This document shows, piece after piece, positions 38,382 through 60,255 of a DNA stretch of 64,000 nucleotides. Source of the stretch: Atopsyche davidsoni (Eukaryota; Arthropoda; Insecta; Trichoptera; Hydrobiosidae); contig JAILWY010000009.1 of assembly GCA_022113835.1 (NCBI GenBank), positions 8,160,001 to 8,224,000 on the forward strand. The letters run 5' to 3'. The notes below the pieces were generated by a model. That model was not told the origin of the DNA, did no database searches, and saw nothing but the letters and a program-made list of their open reading frames with translations. A program made the position numbers and the translations under genes. Within the stretch, counting starts at the first letter, position 1. Every line of letters starts with the position of its first letter.

Positions 38382-38736
38382 AGCTATTTCGGCCAACCTG
38401 GATGCACAGGTCTCCGCGGATGGTGCCGGGAGCGGAGTCAGCGGGGTTGGTGGCCCCCAGCATGACGCGGCCCGTCTTCACGGCGTTGAGTCCCTCCCAG
38501 ACCATGGGCACGACGGGCCCGGAGCTCATGTACTTGACGAGTCCCGGGAAGAAGGGGCGGGCGGAGAGGTCGGCGTAGTGCTTGGACAGCAGGTCCTCGC
38601 CGGCCCACACGAACTTCATAGCCACCAGCTTGAAGCCCTTCTGCTCGAAGCGTTTGATGATCTTGCCGACGATGCCGCGCTGGACGCCGTCAGGCTTGAT
38701 CATGATGAAAGTTCTCTCGCGTGCATTGGTTCTCAT
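38377..38736 (-). pseudogene. awd: Nucleoside diphosphate kinase, truncated before the catalytic His
   Basis: NDP kinase transfers a gamma-phosphate between nucleotides through a phosphohistidine. The ORF (119 codons) gives strong family identity: [60 protein letters not shown] and [14 protein letters not shown]. The normal protein (about 153 aa) continues as N-x-x-H-G-S-D with the active-site His, but here the reading leaves the family right after the Asn, adds two residues and stops at a TAA inside the palindrome. About 35 residues, including the catalytic His, are absent, so it cannot be active as read. There are no introns in the retained part, and it is GC-rich compared with its surroundings. 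It may be a retrocopy or a gene broken by rearrangement. Confidence 0.88.
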
Positions 38737-39192
38737 TGGTTATATTATTAAAAACGTTTTGCGTTCTGACAATTCTCCCTTGGTTTGACCAATCGAGTTA
38801 TTTCAAGGCAGCCGTGTATTTCAAACCTAGTAATTTAAATAATAACTAGGTTTTATAGTTCTTTGGTGCATGATTGTATTTTAAGAATCTAACAAATGAA
38901 TGTCTATTTTAATTTAACAGTTAGGGACGAATATAAAAATTTGGTGCAATGTTTAAAAATATAATTAAATACTTATTTGTTAATACATTCAATAAAATGT
39001 TTATATGGCTGCTAGAACATCAACTTGTTCCATTGACTGCAGCCATCTCCCCTCACAACCACCCTTGCGGCAGTGACCATCGGCATATCAAAAAAAGCTG
39101 CACGTCTGCAACTTCGATTCGCGTCTCTTCTCGCAGGGACGCTTCCGGCCACGTCTCTCCACACACGAACGATTCCAATCGCGTCGCTCATG

Positions 39193-39295
39193 GTCGCATT
39201 ACACCTCGTCGTCACGCCCATCGTCGTCGCGCCCATCGTCACGCCAGTCGTCGTCGCGCCCATCGTCGCGCCCATCGTCAGGGCGTCGAAGCGGC
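39193..39295. repeat. GC-rich minisatellite
   Basis: Irregular tandem copies of CGTCGTCGCGCCCATCGTC and shorter derivatives. They are the cause of the long overlapping ORFs in all frames here, which read as Arg/His- or Val/Ala/Pro-rich repeats and are not genes. Confidence 0.85.
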
Positions 39296-39461
39296 TTCCG
39301 GCGAAGTGCGTCTCGCAAGGGCAACTTTCATCACGGCACCCCGCCCCATAATACAAACCCCTATGCTGGAACCTCTACCAGTCGCCCGCCCCAAAAGTGA
39401 TATTCATTATTTTTCAACTCCAGCAATCACCTTTATATTAAACCCCTAAATTTATTTAATG

Positions 39462-39812
39462 TCAATTTTTATAATAAACAATTATAAAAAATAAATCTGT
39501 AACATTTTTGTTGTGGAGATTGGTGTGGCAATTGCGGATCTCCGTCCGCCTTCGTCTTCTGTCGCGGAGACTGTTGAGACGCGGGTGTCGCCACTTGTAG
39601 GCGTGGACCGAAGACGCCGGAGGATCAGACTCTAGATCCGCCGCTGCCAAATTGTACCAGAAGACGGCCATAAGGGGGGATATGCCTGCCCTCGCAGCGG
39701 TCCTCTTCACAGTGCGGTGATTCCGTTCCACAATGCCGTTCCCAGACGGCCGATAGGCCGCTCGGAATCGTCTGGATACTCCCCAAGATTTGCAGATCTC
39801 TTCCACCTGCCG
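39462..39812 (-). mobile_element. Ty3/gypsy-type integrase C-terminal fragment
   Basis: The minus frame reads EICKSWGVSRRFRAAYRPSG followed by NGIVERNHRTVK, the catalytic-core segment of retroelement integrases (Y.P..NG..ER.....K, with the Glu of DDE). It ends in a short tail and stops at 39462. The upstream part of the polyprotein is replaced by the inverted-repeat arm. No other retroelement domain remains nearby, so this is a fragment. Confidence 0.75.
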
Positions 39813-40162
39813 TGAGCGAAACGATTGGAATCGTTCGTGTGTGGAGAGACGTGACCGGAAGCGTCCCTGCGAGAAGAGACGCGAACCGAAGTTGCAGACC
39901 TGCAGCTTTTTTTGATATGCCGATGGTCACTGCCGCAAGGGTGGTTGTGAGGGGAGATGGCTGCAGTCAATGGAACAAGTTGATGTTCCGGAGGGCTCGA
40001 TCCTACTGGCCGGTCCTCTTCCCGGCCTTCCCCGCGATGTTGCCATCGCGACGCTTCCCATGGACAACAAGAATTTCACAATTGAACATGATAAAGACTG
40101 CATCAAATAAAGAACAGTGCATTGAAAAGTGATGCGTTGTTTGTGACACGAAATGTGACATA

Positions 40163-40660
40163 AATGTCAAGCAATGAGTTGGAAGGAAAACGTGAGCAGC
40201 GTCTTCTTAAAATTCGAGCACGCGCATCGACCTCAAGACAAAAAGAAGCTGATGCACAGCGAACGCTGCGTTTGTCTTCGGATTAATTAGTGTGACCTGT
40301 CGATTCTGCAATGCTTTACATTATCAAGCAGAAAACCCATCAGATGGAAAGTTCAACGATTACTGTCACAAAAGTAAAGTGAAACTACCAGCAAGGCCTA
40401 TTTCCCCAGTATATTTAAAGGATATTTATAATGGAAATTTCAAGAGAAAAATAAGATCATACGATAACAGTATGTCTTTTGCATCAATGGGAGCTAAATT
40501 AACAGTGGGCCACTCTGCTTCAAAGTTCAAGGCCAAGTATATCACAGAACTTCATCCAACTGATGGTACAAAATGAAAGCAATTATTCATCTTATTATGT
40601 TCAAACACCATTGCATTGTTCATCGAATGCGCGTCATTCTATGACGGGATACATTTATAG
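40163..40660 (+). mobile_element. Internally deleted Helitron (Rep/helicase N-terminal fragment)
   Basis: An ATG at 40163 opens a 41-codon frame (REQRLLKIRARASTSRQKEA), which resembles the N-terminus of animal Helitron proteins, and ends in a stop. A second frame (40292-40576) gives CRFCNALHYQAENPS, DGKFNDYCHKSKVKLPARPI and IRSYDNSMSFASMGA, the Helitron_like_N signature, then stops early. The Rep and Pif1 helicase domains are absent. The 3' block at 40631-40660 matches the Helitron end at 36361. The 5' limit is uncertain. Confidence 0.75.
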
Positions 40661-40809
40661 TATTTAAAATAATAACCCATATATGATTGTATTCAAGTGT
40701 GAATAATAAATGATTAATACCTTAATTGGAATAAATTCTTTCAATATTTGGCATGTGTACAAACTAATTATCTACTTCCATTGAATGGAGAAAAAAAAAT
40801 TAATTTCAC

Positions 40810-41167
40810 GATTCTTTATTTTCTTCTAGGACTATATTCGTAATACGGTGTGTGGTTCTCCCCTGATCCTGGGTGCTTTGGGGCTTACATTGTGTGGCTT
40901 AGGTATTAGAGTACATGTACTGTACATACTGTTTTTACATATATTGAAACTGTTTATTGCGTTGGTGGTGAAGTATTTTATTTTAAAAGGCTTTTTGCCC
41001 ATATTTTCTCTAGCCAAACTCAATAAATAAATCAATGTACGGTACCGCTCAAGCCACATGTTGTAAACCCCACGACATGCGCGCAGGATCAAGGGATAGT
41101 CAAATACCGTATTGTAAGCATAGCCCTAACAACTATTGCACATTTAATATATGAAAATAAAGAATCT
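40810..41167. mobile_element. Long-TIR MITE, full copy
   Basis: Starts GATTCTTTATTTTC and ends GAAAATAAAGAATC. Long imperfect inverted repeats contain AATACGGTGTGTGGTTCTCC on the left against GGATAGTCAAATACCGTATT on the right, and GATCCT...GGGGCTTACA against CCCCACGACATGCGCGCAGG. It encodes nothing recognisable. It is the reference copy for at least six partial relatives in the window. Confidence 0.82.
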
Positions 41168-41359
41168 TGTATTTAAAAAAATATATACACACATATGTGT
41201 ATTTTTACTGTACTTATAACTGTACTATCACCAGAGTGATTCAAAGAGTATTTATAAGTCAAGATTTTATTTGGTCGTTAAAAAATATTACGATGGTGGT
41301 AACACGGTTATCAAACTGCTTGTTTTTGAACATACAGTGGATTGTAATGCAAAAATGGT

Positions 41360-41545
41360 TTTTAGCACATATTTTTCCCTACTCAAGCTCCATAACGAAA
41401 ATAAAGAAATCCATGTACGCTACCAACTAAGCCAAACCTTGCAAGCCCCACAACCTGCGCGCAGGATCAGCGGACAGTCACACACCGTATTGTAAGCATG
41501 GCTCTAACAACGATTGTAAACTAATACAGAAGAAAATAAAGAAAA
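41360..41545 (+). mobile_element. Long-TIR MITE, right half
   Basis: CACATATTTTTCCCTACTCA, AAATCCATGTACGCTACC, CCCCACAACCTGCGCGCAGG and ACACCGTATTGTAAGCAT appear in family order. It abuts the full copy on its left and a left-half copy on its right. Confidence 0.75.
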
Positions 41546-41569
41546 AATAAATAAATTTCAAGAATCTTT

Positions 41570-41745
41570 ATTTTCTTTTATGTTAATTTACATTAGTTGT
41601 TAGAGCTTTGTTTACAATTCGACATGTGGTTATTCCTTGGTACTTGCGCAGGTTGCGGGCCCTGCAATATTTAGCTTAGGTCGTAGCGCACATGGGTTGT
41701 TATTGAGTTTAAAATGTGTTGTGAAAGATTAAGTTCAATAAATAA
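41570..41745 (-). mobile_element. Long-TIR MITE, left half
   Basis: Begins AAGAATCTTTATTTTCTTTT like the full copy, then GACATGTGGTTATTCCTTGG, CGCAGGTTGCGGGCCCTGCA and TAGCGCACATGGG. It lies just upstream of the GOLPH3 promoter. Confidence 0.7.
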
Positions 41746-41819
41746 GTAAGGACTAGATAACAAATATGAATATTTAAGAGATATAACAAAACAAGACGGT
41801 AACATCAGTGAGTTGACTG

Positions 41820-42111
41820 AGTATATATAGCGCTTGCGGTCAGCACTAGTTGAAATTTACCGCGACCGCCTGGCGCGACCTGTTTTACCGGCAGCGCGAT
41901 CTGTTTTACCGACAGCCGAACTGTTTTACCGGCGGCTCGCCAGCTGGGAACGAGGAGATGAGCGGCGGCGGCCATGTTTCTCAGCTTTCATGTCGACAAG
42001 TAAACGTCAACAAATTCGATGGTGTTACTGAAAGTGCAGTTTCGGCAGATTTCAATGTGCGATCCTTCATTTTAATACTGGTCGTTCGTGTTGACATTTA
42101 TCCGAAAGAAA
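41820..42111 (+). promoter_or_regulatory. Golph3: GOLPH3 promoter and 5' UTR with triple 20-bp tandem motif
   Basis: A GC-richer block just before the GOLPH3 start codon. TATATATAG lies at 41822-41830 and an initiator-like TCAGCA at 41840; their spacing (about 18 bp) is short for a classical TATA-Inr pair. CTGTTTTACCG occurs three times (41880, 41901, 41921) at 20-21 bp spacing with related flanks, which is unusual for a 5' UTR and may be a protein-binding cluster. There is no splice acceptor before the ATG, so the 5' UTR appears continuous with coding exon 1. Confidence 0.55.
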
Positions 42112-45795
<3,684 letters not shown>

Positions 45796-48700
45796 CGGCC
45801 GGCCGGTGCCGGCTACTGGTGGTAGTGAGGCGCACTTGCCGTGTGGTTCCCCGATAGACTTCAGTGTGACTGATAGGTCCGTTAATTTGAGACTTTGGCA
45901 GGACGATCTGTCAGATTCCAATCTTGTCCGTATCGCCTTCCATTGAGAGTTGTCTTTACTTGAAACGGCCTCGTGTACATTATAGCAATTCGTTTTTGGT
46001 TTTGAATTATTCAAAGTGAATATTTTTTTTATTATTGGGATTAATGCAATTTTGGATAACTCTTTTAATGGAAATTCTTCTGTAAATAATAGGTTTCGGG
46101 CCCTTAAGCTCGGAGGGAACCTTTCTTTTTCTATTGCAGACTGTTTGATTTTTTAAAATTTGCATTTCACGAATATAACTCTTATGAAATTAACGATTCT
46201 ACTGATGTTTTAAGGTATAAGAGAGTCGTGTTAAAACTAGGACTGAGATTAGACTAATCGGGTGTCGGTTTACAAACTATCTTGATCCAGTAGCGGTCTT
46301 CATTTGGAGCAAAAAGACTTTTTGATCAAGTTTAGTGTTTACATTAGTTTTGGGAGTTAGTGAATTCCACGGATGTTTTTTCCTTCATTCATAAAAACCT
46401 GTCTGTAAGTAAATTGGAGGATGCATATTTGGGTTACATTGCGTAAATGTTGTATATTGTGTAGTGACGAGTATTCAGTCATCGTATGAAATTTCTGACA
46501 CCGTTTGAATTTGTGCCACTTCATTGATAGCAATGTTATTATTAAAAAAAGATATTCACTCTTTATATTTATAATCTAGTCACTATAATGTACCGGTGCT
46601 TCTAGATTTCAGGTAAGGAGTAGAATATCTAAAAAATGGCAGTATTTCCAATGTCGTCAAATAAATTTTTCATAAAGCATGATATTTAAAAAAAGTCTTG
46701 ATATTTTTTAGAAATATGATTTCAGATTTTCCACTAAAATGTAGTTCTCATTAGTGTTAAAATTATTTCCTCTTTTCCTAATGGATTATTTTGTAAGACC
46801 ATCAGAATTCAAATACAACTACTCGAATATTGTAAAATAATACATGTTCTACTTGATACTTAATACCTTTAAATTATTCATCATTTTAAAGTTATTTATA
46901 AATCTGTCAAATAGTACACAGAAATAACTTCTGATTTCTTAGATAATTTCATCAAATTACTATTAAATGTCAATTTTAAACAGACAGAATGTTAAATAAT
47001 AGATATGATAATATATTGACCATATTACTTATAAATATTTATATACTGTTTAAGTCGGTTTCTGGTTTTACAATTTTTTTTTAGTAAAAGTGACCTGGTT
47101 GCCAGCAGGTTCTTTCTAGTTTGGTGTTAACGTATGCTTTTCTTGTTATAAATGTGAGACAGAAATCGATTTAAACAATTGGCAACTTTACATTCAGTTT
47201 ATAAGTAAATTGGATTAGTGTGTATTTCAAAATTATTTTTCCACATTAAATTCTACTCCACAGTGCCTGTTTTCATTTGGACATTTTTTTTTCTCATGAA
47301 TTTGACACATTAATGATAATAAATAGAAGCACAATAAATTTATGACATGTAAGTACATATAATGTTTTTAAGAATATATTTTAATCTGATAATTACAGTA
47401 TTAAAATGTTTAGTTGAATATGTGTTTGTGTTTGAATATTTACTATCAATACAAACTATATATTAATATAATGTATATTTTCAACCAACAATACTTTGTT
47501 CAAATATTTCATTATGCAAAATCTTAAAAAAAAGAAGTATAAAAGTGTCAGGCAAAGGTCAGGTGTATTAACTACACATGGCAAACCTCGGCTAAATATC
47601 TCTTAAGAATATGCAATATTATATTTCTGAAAAATACAACATATGTACATATAATATATATATATATATAATCACTAATGCATATGGATTATTTTAGTAC
47701 TTAGTTTCAGACAAGATTAAATTGAATACATTATATATCATTTGAATTATATGTGTTGACTTTTAACTTAGTTTTCTACAGTTAACAATTATATTTATAT
47801 ACCTCACTCTTGTATTTTTTCAGTAATACGGTTTTATAGAATTATTTCTTTAAAGGATTTTTTAATATGTGTAAATATTTTATTTTTTTTAATTAAAGGA
47901 AATTCCTAATTATATTTCACTGTTATTAAAAGGGTAATCTCATTTAAATGTCTAGTGATTATATATTTTCTTCAAATCAATTGTAAGTACAAAGGTGACG
48001 GTGAATCTAAATAATCACATTTGTTACAATCAATAGTTTGATTTTAGATTTTTTTCGACATTCACTTGCGTCACAACTTTTTTTTTTTTCTATTTAGGTG
48101 GTTTTCTTCAGTTTTATTTTGAACTGATTCATCAAATTGACAAAGAATGAGAAAAGTGAAAAATGCACCTCTTCAATTTTGATAGAAGATCTAATACTTT
48201 TTTGTTTAAAACTATCCTTATTGCATAGATATTATAGAATTTTAGAGATACAAAGTTTCAAAAAAGTTATTCAAATATATTTGTATTTAGTCTGAGACTG
48301 AGTTTAAACCTCTAACCACATTTGTGATCCCGGCATCAATGTAAATTGCAACTTTTATTTTGAATCATTCCACATAAATTATTGGCTAAAAGTCATTTCT
48401 TTTCTTTACTGACCTTTGAAACACCAAAATAAATACAGTCAACCATAATGGCTGACTAATTTGTAAAATAACTAATAATAAGATGTGTAAGTTGCAGATG
48501 TATTATACAAGGTGAGCCTTGCATTGTGGTGTGTAAGCCTAGTTATTATAATTGTATTCATTGACGACGTGAAGAAGATATCGCTTTGTGCGATTAATTT
48601 TTATGATATACATTATGTATGTATTATTTTGTGATAAATAATTATCGTAAAATTGACACTGTTACTAACACGCCAGATAAGTAGTTCAATTCTAATGGGT

Positions 48701-51700
48701 TTGGATATGCTGGTGTAATGAGTTTAATTTATGTAAACTTTACAAAATTTGATGTAAGACTTTTTTATGCTGTCTTAACATCTGTATATAAATTGAAGAT
48801 TCATTTTTAGGCATTAAAAATTGGAGACTTTGTGGCAGGTATGCTTTCTTATTGGCTATATCCCAATTTTTGTTTTAATTGTTTATTGTGGGTAGTCTTC
48901 TGTTTGGAGGCGATTACCTGATGAGACAATCACCGGGACGGCGCGCTTGTTGATGAATCTTCACTCCTATGTTGTAAGATGTATGTCAGATGTCAGAGAT
49001 CCTACGGTTTGTTTTAAATTATTTTTACTTGTATGAATTAAATATGTACTTTTACTATTCTCTGACGTTCTATTGGCTGTTACTCCTATGTTAAATTTAA
49101 TTATTATATTGATAGGATATGGATTGTTTATTCTACAGAGTTGATGAATATTATAGTTTTGGTTAGGTTGTGTTGCATCATTGCTAACTTCGCAACATTA
49201 TTTCATAACTTGCCCTTAAATTTATTTGTAATATTATATATTTTTATCTTTTCATTGTAATCAATGTCTATTGTAGATTATTTGCTATGTTTTTGTTCAT
49301 TGATGAAAGAAAAGTTGTTAAGTAATTAAGGATTCACAAAGATAACTGAGTATATTGTGGTGGTTATGTTTTATGATACGACTTGCTTTATGCATACTTA
49401 TAATTGTAAAATATTTGCTATTATGCTATTGGTCAGTGATTAAAACTTTGAAAATAAAAAAACCTATGCTACACAGATACTGTTTTTATTTTATTTCATG
49501 TAAAATTAATTTAGGAGCTGGGTGATAAAATCACCAAGAAGCTTGCAATTTTTTTAAAGCCTTACTAAATTAATATCCTAGACCACAAACACAAACAAAA
49601 TTTTTTGAAGTGAGAATAATTAAAAAATATAATTATCTTTTTGCAGGTGAATTAAGGATGCGGTGTCCGGTTAGAGTAAATAAATCATAAAAATATAATC
49701 ATTAATATTACTTTATTTTTAGGGATAATTTACATGTTCTTAAAGTTATATCTAAATATCTTATAAATATCATAATGATTATTTAAATATTGTATGAAAA
49801 AGAGGCCTCATTCATCATAATTTTAACATTAAAAAAAAATTACAATACAATCAGTCAAATATATTAGAAATATGAATATTTGTAATATATATAATAATTA
49901 TTATAATATTAATCAGAAGGAAGTAAATAAATTTATTTTGATCCCAATAAATGAAGGTTAAATACTTGATTACAACCTGACATTTGTTTATTAAAGACTT
50001 CAAAGGAAGAACTGCAGAAATATTTTTGTAAAAAATATGTTGTAGGTTGGATAAGGTGATGAAAAATTTTCAGAATCAAAATTTTAGATGAAACCTGCTA
50101 AAATTCTCATTGTTCATGAGTACACCTTAAATATCTATTTTTAATGATTAGATTATAAATATTCCATGATTAATAAAAATTTACTGTTTGTATTTTCAGT
50201 GCATATTCATGCTGGCTTTTTTGAATGGGGTGATAATGACCTGCTGAAGTATCAAGAAGGATATCAATCTACCAGATCCGTGAAATTGGGTGATTTACAG
50301 ACTCAAACTTAGACTGTAAACAAAATTAAGGGATTACTGTATTATAAACATTTTTAAGTTCATTGGGTTGTTGGTGAAAAGGTATGTATCAATATTGATT
50401 AAGTACATTGAAAATATGTTCCAGTCTTTTTATATCAGATAACAATAAAAAAAATTGGCATTCAAAAAATCTTAGTGGTCTATAGTCATATTGATTTTAA
50501 TTTCATTTAACACATGAAGTACTACCAAGTAAATCTACATACAATTTATCAAATAATTTAAGTTATAATATTAAAACATTTAATAAATTCAAAAGGCTTA
50601 ATTTATGAATGCCAGTGAACTTTGTAAATTATAAATGGATATTGTGTATTTTAATGATTTTTTAAAAAATATTTGTCATGTAATAAAAATATATTAAATG
50701 ACAATATTTATCTATTTTCCACTTGAGTTTATAAAAACTTTCACATTTTTGCAGTATTATATCTAAAAAAAATCATAAGGTCTCTGCCTCCTGGATTACA
50801 TGATTTTTCCAAACCTAATACATTTTCCACAACATGTATAGAAAAGTTTAAACTTATTTATAAATAATTAATAATACCTATGTTTTCTTTGGATTTTCTA
50901 AATTACCTCTGTATTGTTTTATTTCCACAGTGTTAACATTGGATCACTATGATAACAATAACATTCTTACTAATTTAATATTCTGAATTTCTACATCATC
51001 CAAGTCATAACACTGACACTGTTCAAACAATTGCCCACGTTTTTGTAGGTTTTAAATATGGACAATAATAAAAGTTTAGCAAGATCAATAATGTGACTTG
51101 TAGATATCTATTTGATTATGTTATTTAATAAACAATAATACCTAGTATAAAAAAACCACGATGACAACATCTTATTTTAATTATGTAGAACATTATATCA
51201 AGAGTTCATTAGTTCTATAAGCGTATTCAGTTTATATAAATTTTGATAAGTTGGTATGTACACAAAAAAAAATTATTAAAGGTTAGAGATTATATAAGGC
51301 TTAGTAAGGAATGTTTAAATGAAGTATTTATATGTCCATAGTGCCCGAGCTTGTCTTCCATAATACTTTATCTTTTCTTGATTTCAATTATTGTACTTGT
51401 TGGGAACAGAAAAAAAACCCCGTGTATTTATGTTTCATATGAGTTCAAAATAGTTTACTAAATTACTAAACACTAATATTTTTAGAACATCAGAAAGGTT
51501 GGGAATAAAAAATATTTATATATAGCTCTTATCCCACAGGTTGTATCAGCTGAATTTTATGGCATTTTTATATCCCAGAATGGTAGGTAGATGGATTGGA
51601 TATGAACTAAGGGTATTATACTGCTGCATATGACCTGCAAATGGTAAAGTAATAAAATATTTTATTGACATATTGAAGATAAAATAATACACATAAGTTT

Positions 51701-52714
51701 AAAGAATTCATTGAAATTTCAGGGATTTTTAAAGTGAAAGATGCAACAGAAAATTAATGCAATTTCTGAAATATGGATAGAATAAAGTGATTCATCACAT
51801 TTTTCATTTTGAAGTCCTACTGTTAATTCACAGACGCAACACAATCAGTTAATTTTATATTTAGGTAGGATTGCATATCCACAGATAGATCATATCTTAT
51901 ACATAAGTTTTTATAAATATTCTAAATAATGAGGTTTCTGTGCCACTATATTAAATGAAGTTTATCTCATAGAATCAAATAGTGATCTCATAAGATGTAT
52001 AAATCTTTTAATATAAAAGGCTCACAAAATAATATATTCATACACAGACACAGTGAACGCACAGAATAATAGGCATTTAATTAGTTGATAAAATTATATC
52101 AACAACACCTATTAAATACATCACAATACACATACTATCAAATAAACATCTAATAAAATAAAATACAAAATATCTCACATGATAAAATAATTACTAAATA
52201 ACAAGTCCCCAGATTTCTTAGCTTTTAGCTAAAAAAAATTGACTAGTCTGAATGTCAGAAGTAAAAATAACTCATTCATTAATATTTTATTAAACTTACA
52301 AATCTGTTATGTAAAGAAAGCAAAAAAAATAAATTACAACAGCAATTTATTTGTTTGCAGTAATGCTTAAAGTTCAAACAATTTTGTGAGAATATTATTT
52401 AGTTTCATATTACATCGAGGAATTGTTTTATCTTATGCTAATTGCATACTTTTATTTAAAAGTTGCTAATAAATAATTGACTTGTTAATTTAATCAATCC
52501 TTAATTAATAATAAGGGTTTTATAAAATCAACATTAAAGCAAATGCACTTTTTATACTAATTACATTCATAAATACGGATATAAAAGCATCAACACAAAT
52601 GCCGTCATCTGAATGAGAAGTTCTCAATTATTTATTATGATGAAATGAAATGATTATTATCAATATTAGAGTGGGCACTGTGGTAACAGGACTTGCACAA
52701 GTTAGATAGTTATT
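45796..52714. other. GOLPH3 3' UTR and intergenic DNA up to CMIP
   Basis: About 6.9 kb, AT-rich, between two convergent genes. The proximal part must be GOLPH3 3' UTR, but no polyadenylation site can be chosen (candidate AATAAA clusters near 47320-47340 and 49450). Two patches look different: a locally GC-richer segment at 48895-49010, and a block at 50200-50312 that follows a good acceptor (TATTTTCAG) and is open for about 37 codons. Neither resembles a family I know. Confidence 0.45.

Positions 52715-60255
<7,541 letters not shown>

Larger units (their letters stand above)
39015..39988. repeat. Large inverted repeat (176-bp arms, about 97% identical) flanking integrase remnant
   Basis: 39015-39190 (plus) and 39813-39988 (minus) are inverted copies. 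I count five mismatches in 176 bp. The right arm runs directly into the Ty3-type integrase frame, so the arms are probably pieces of the same retrotransposon joined in opposite orientation. Between the arms lie a GC-rich minisatellite and AT-rich unique DNA. Confidence 0.85.

Noticed and set aside
38377..38736. Intact NDP kinase gene
   Set aside because: The catalytic His and about 35 C-terminal residues are absent and no splice donor follows the last conserved codon.
38363..38788. Plus-strand ORFs over the NDPK fragment
   Set aside because: They are antisense shadows of the conserved minus-strand NDPK frame.
39012..39449. Long Arg/His-rich and Val/Pro-rich ORFs on both strands
   Set aside because: They overlap in several frames through a GC-rich minisatellite and an inverted-repeat arm; none has a recognisable domain.
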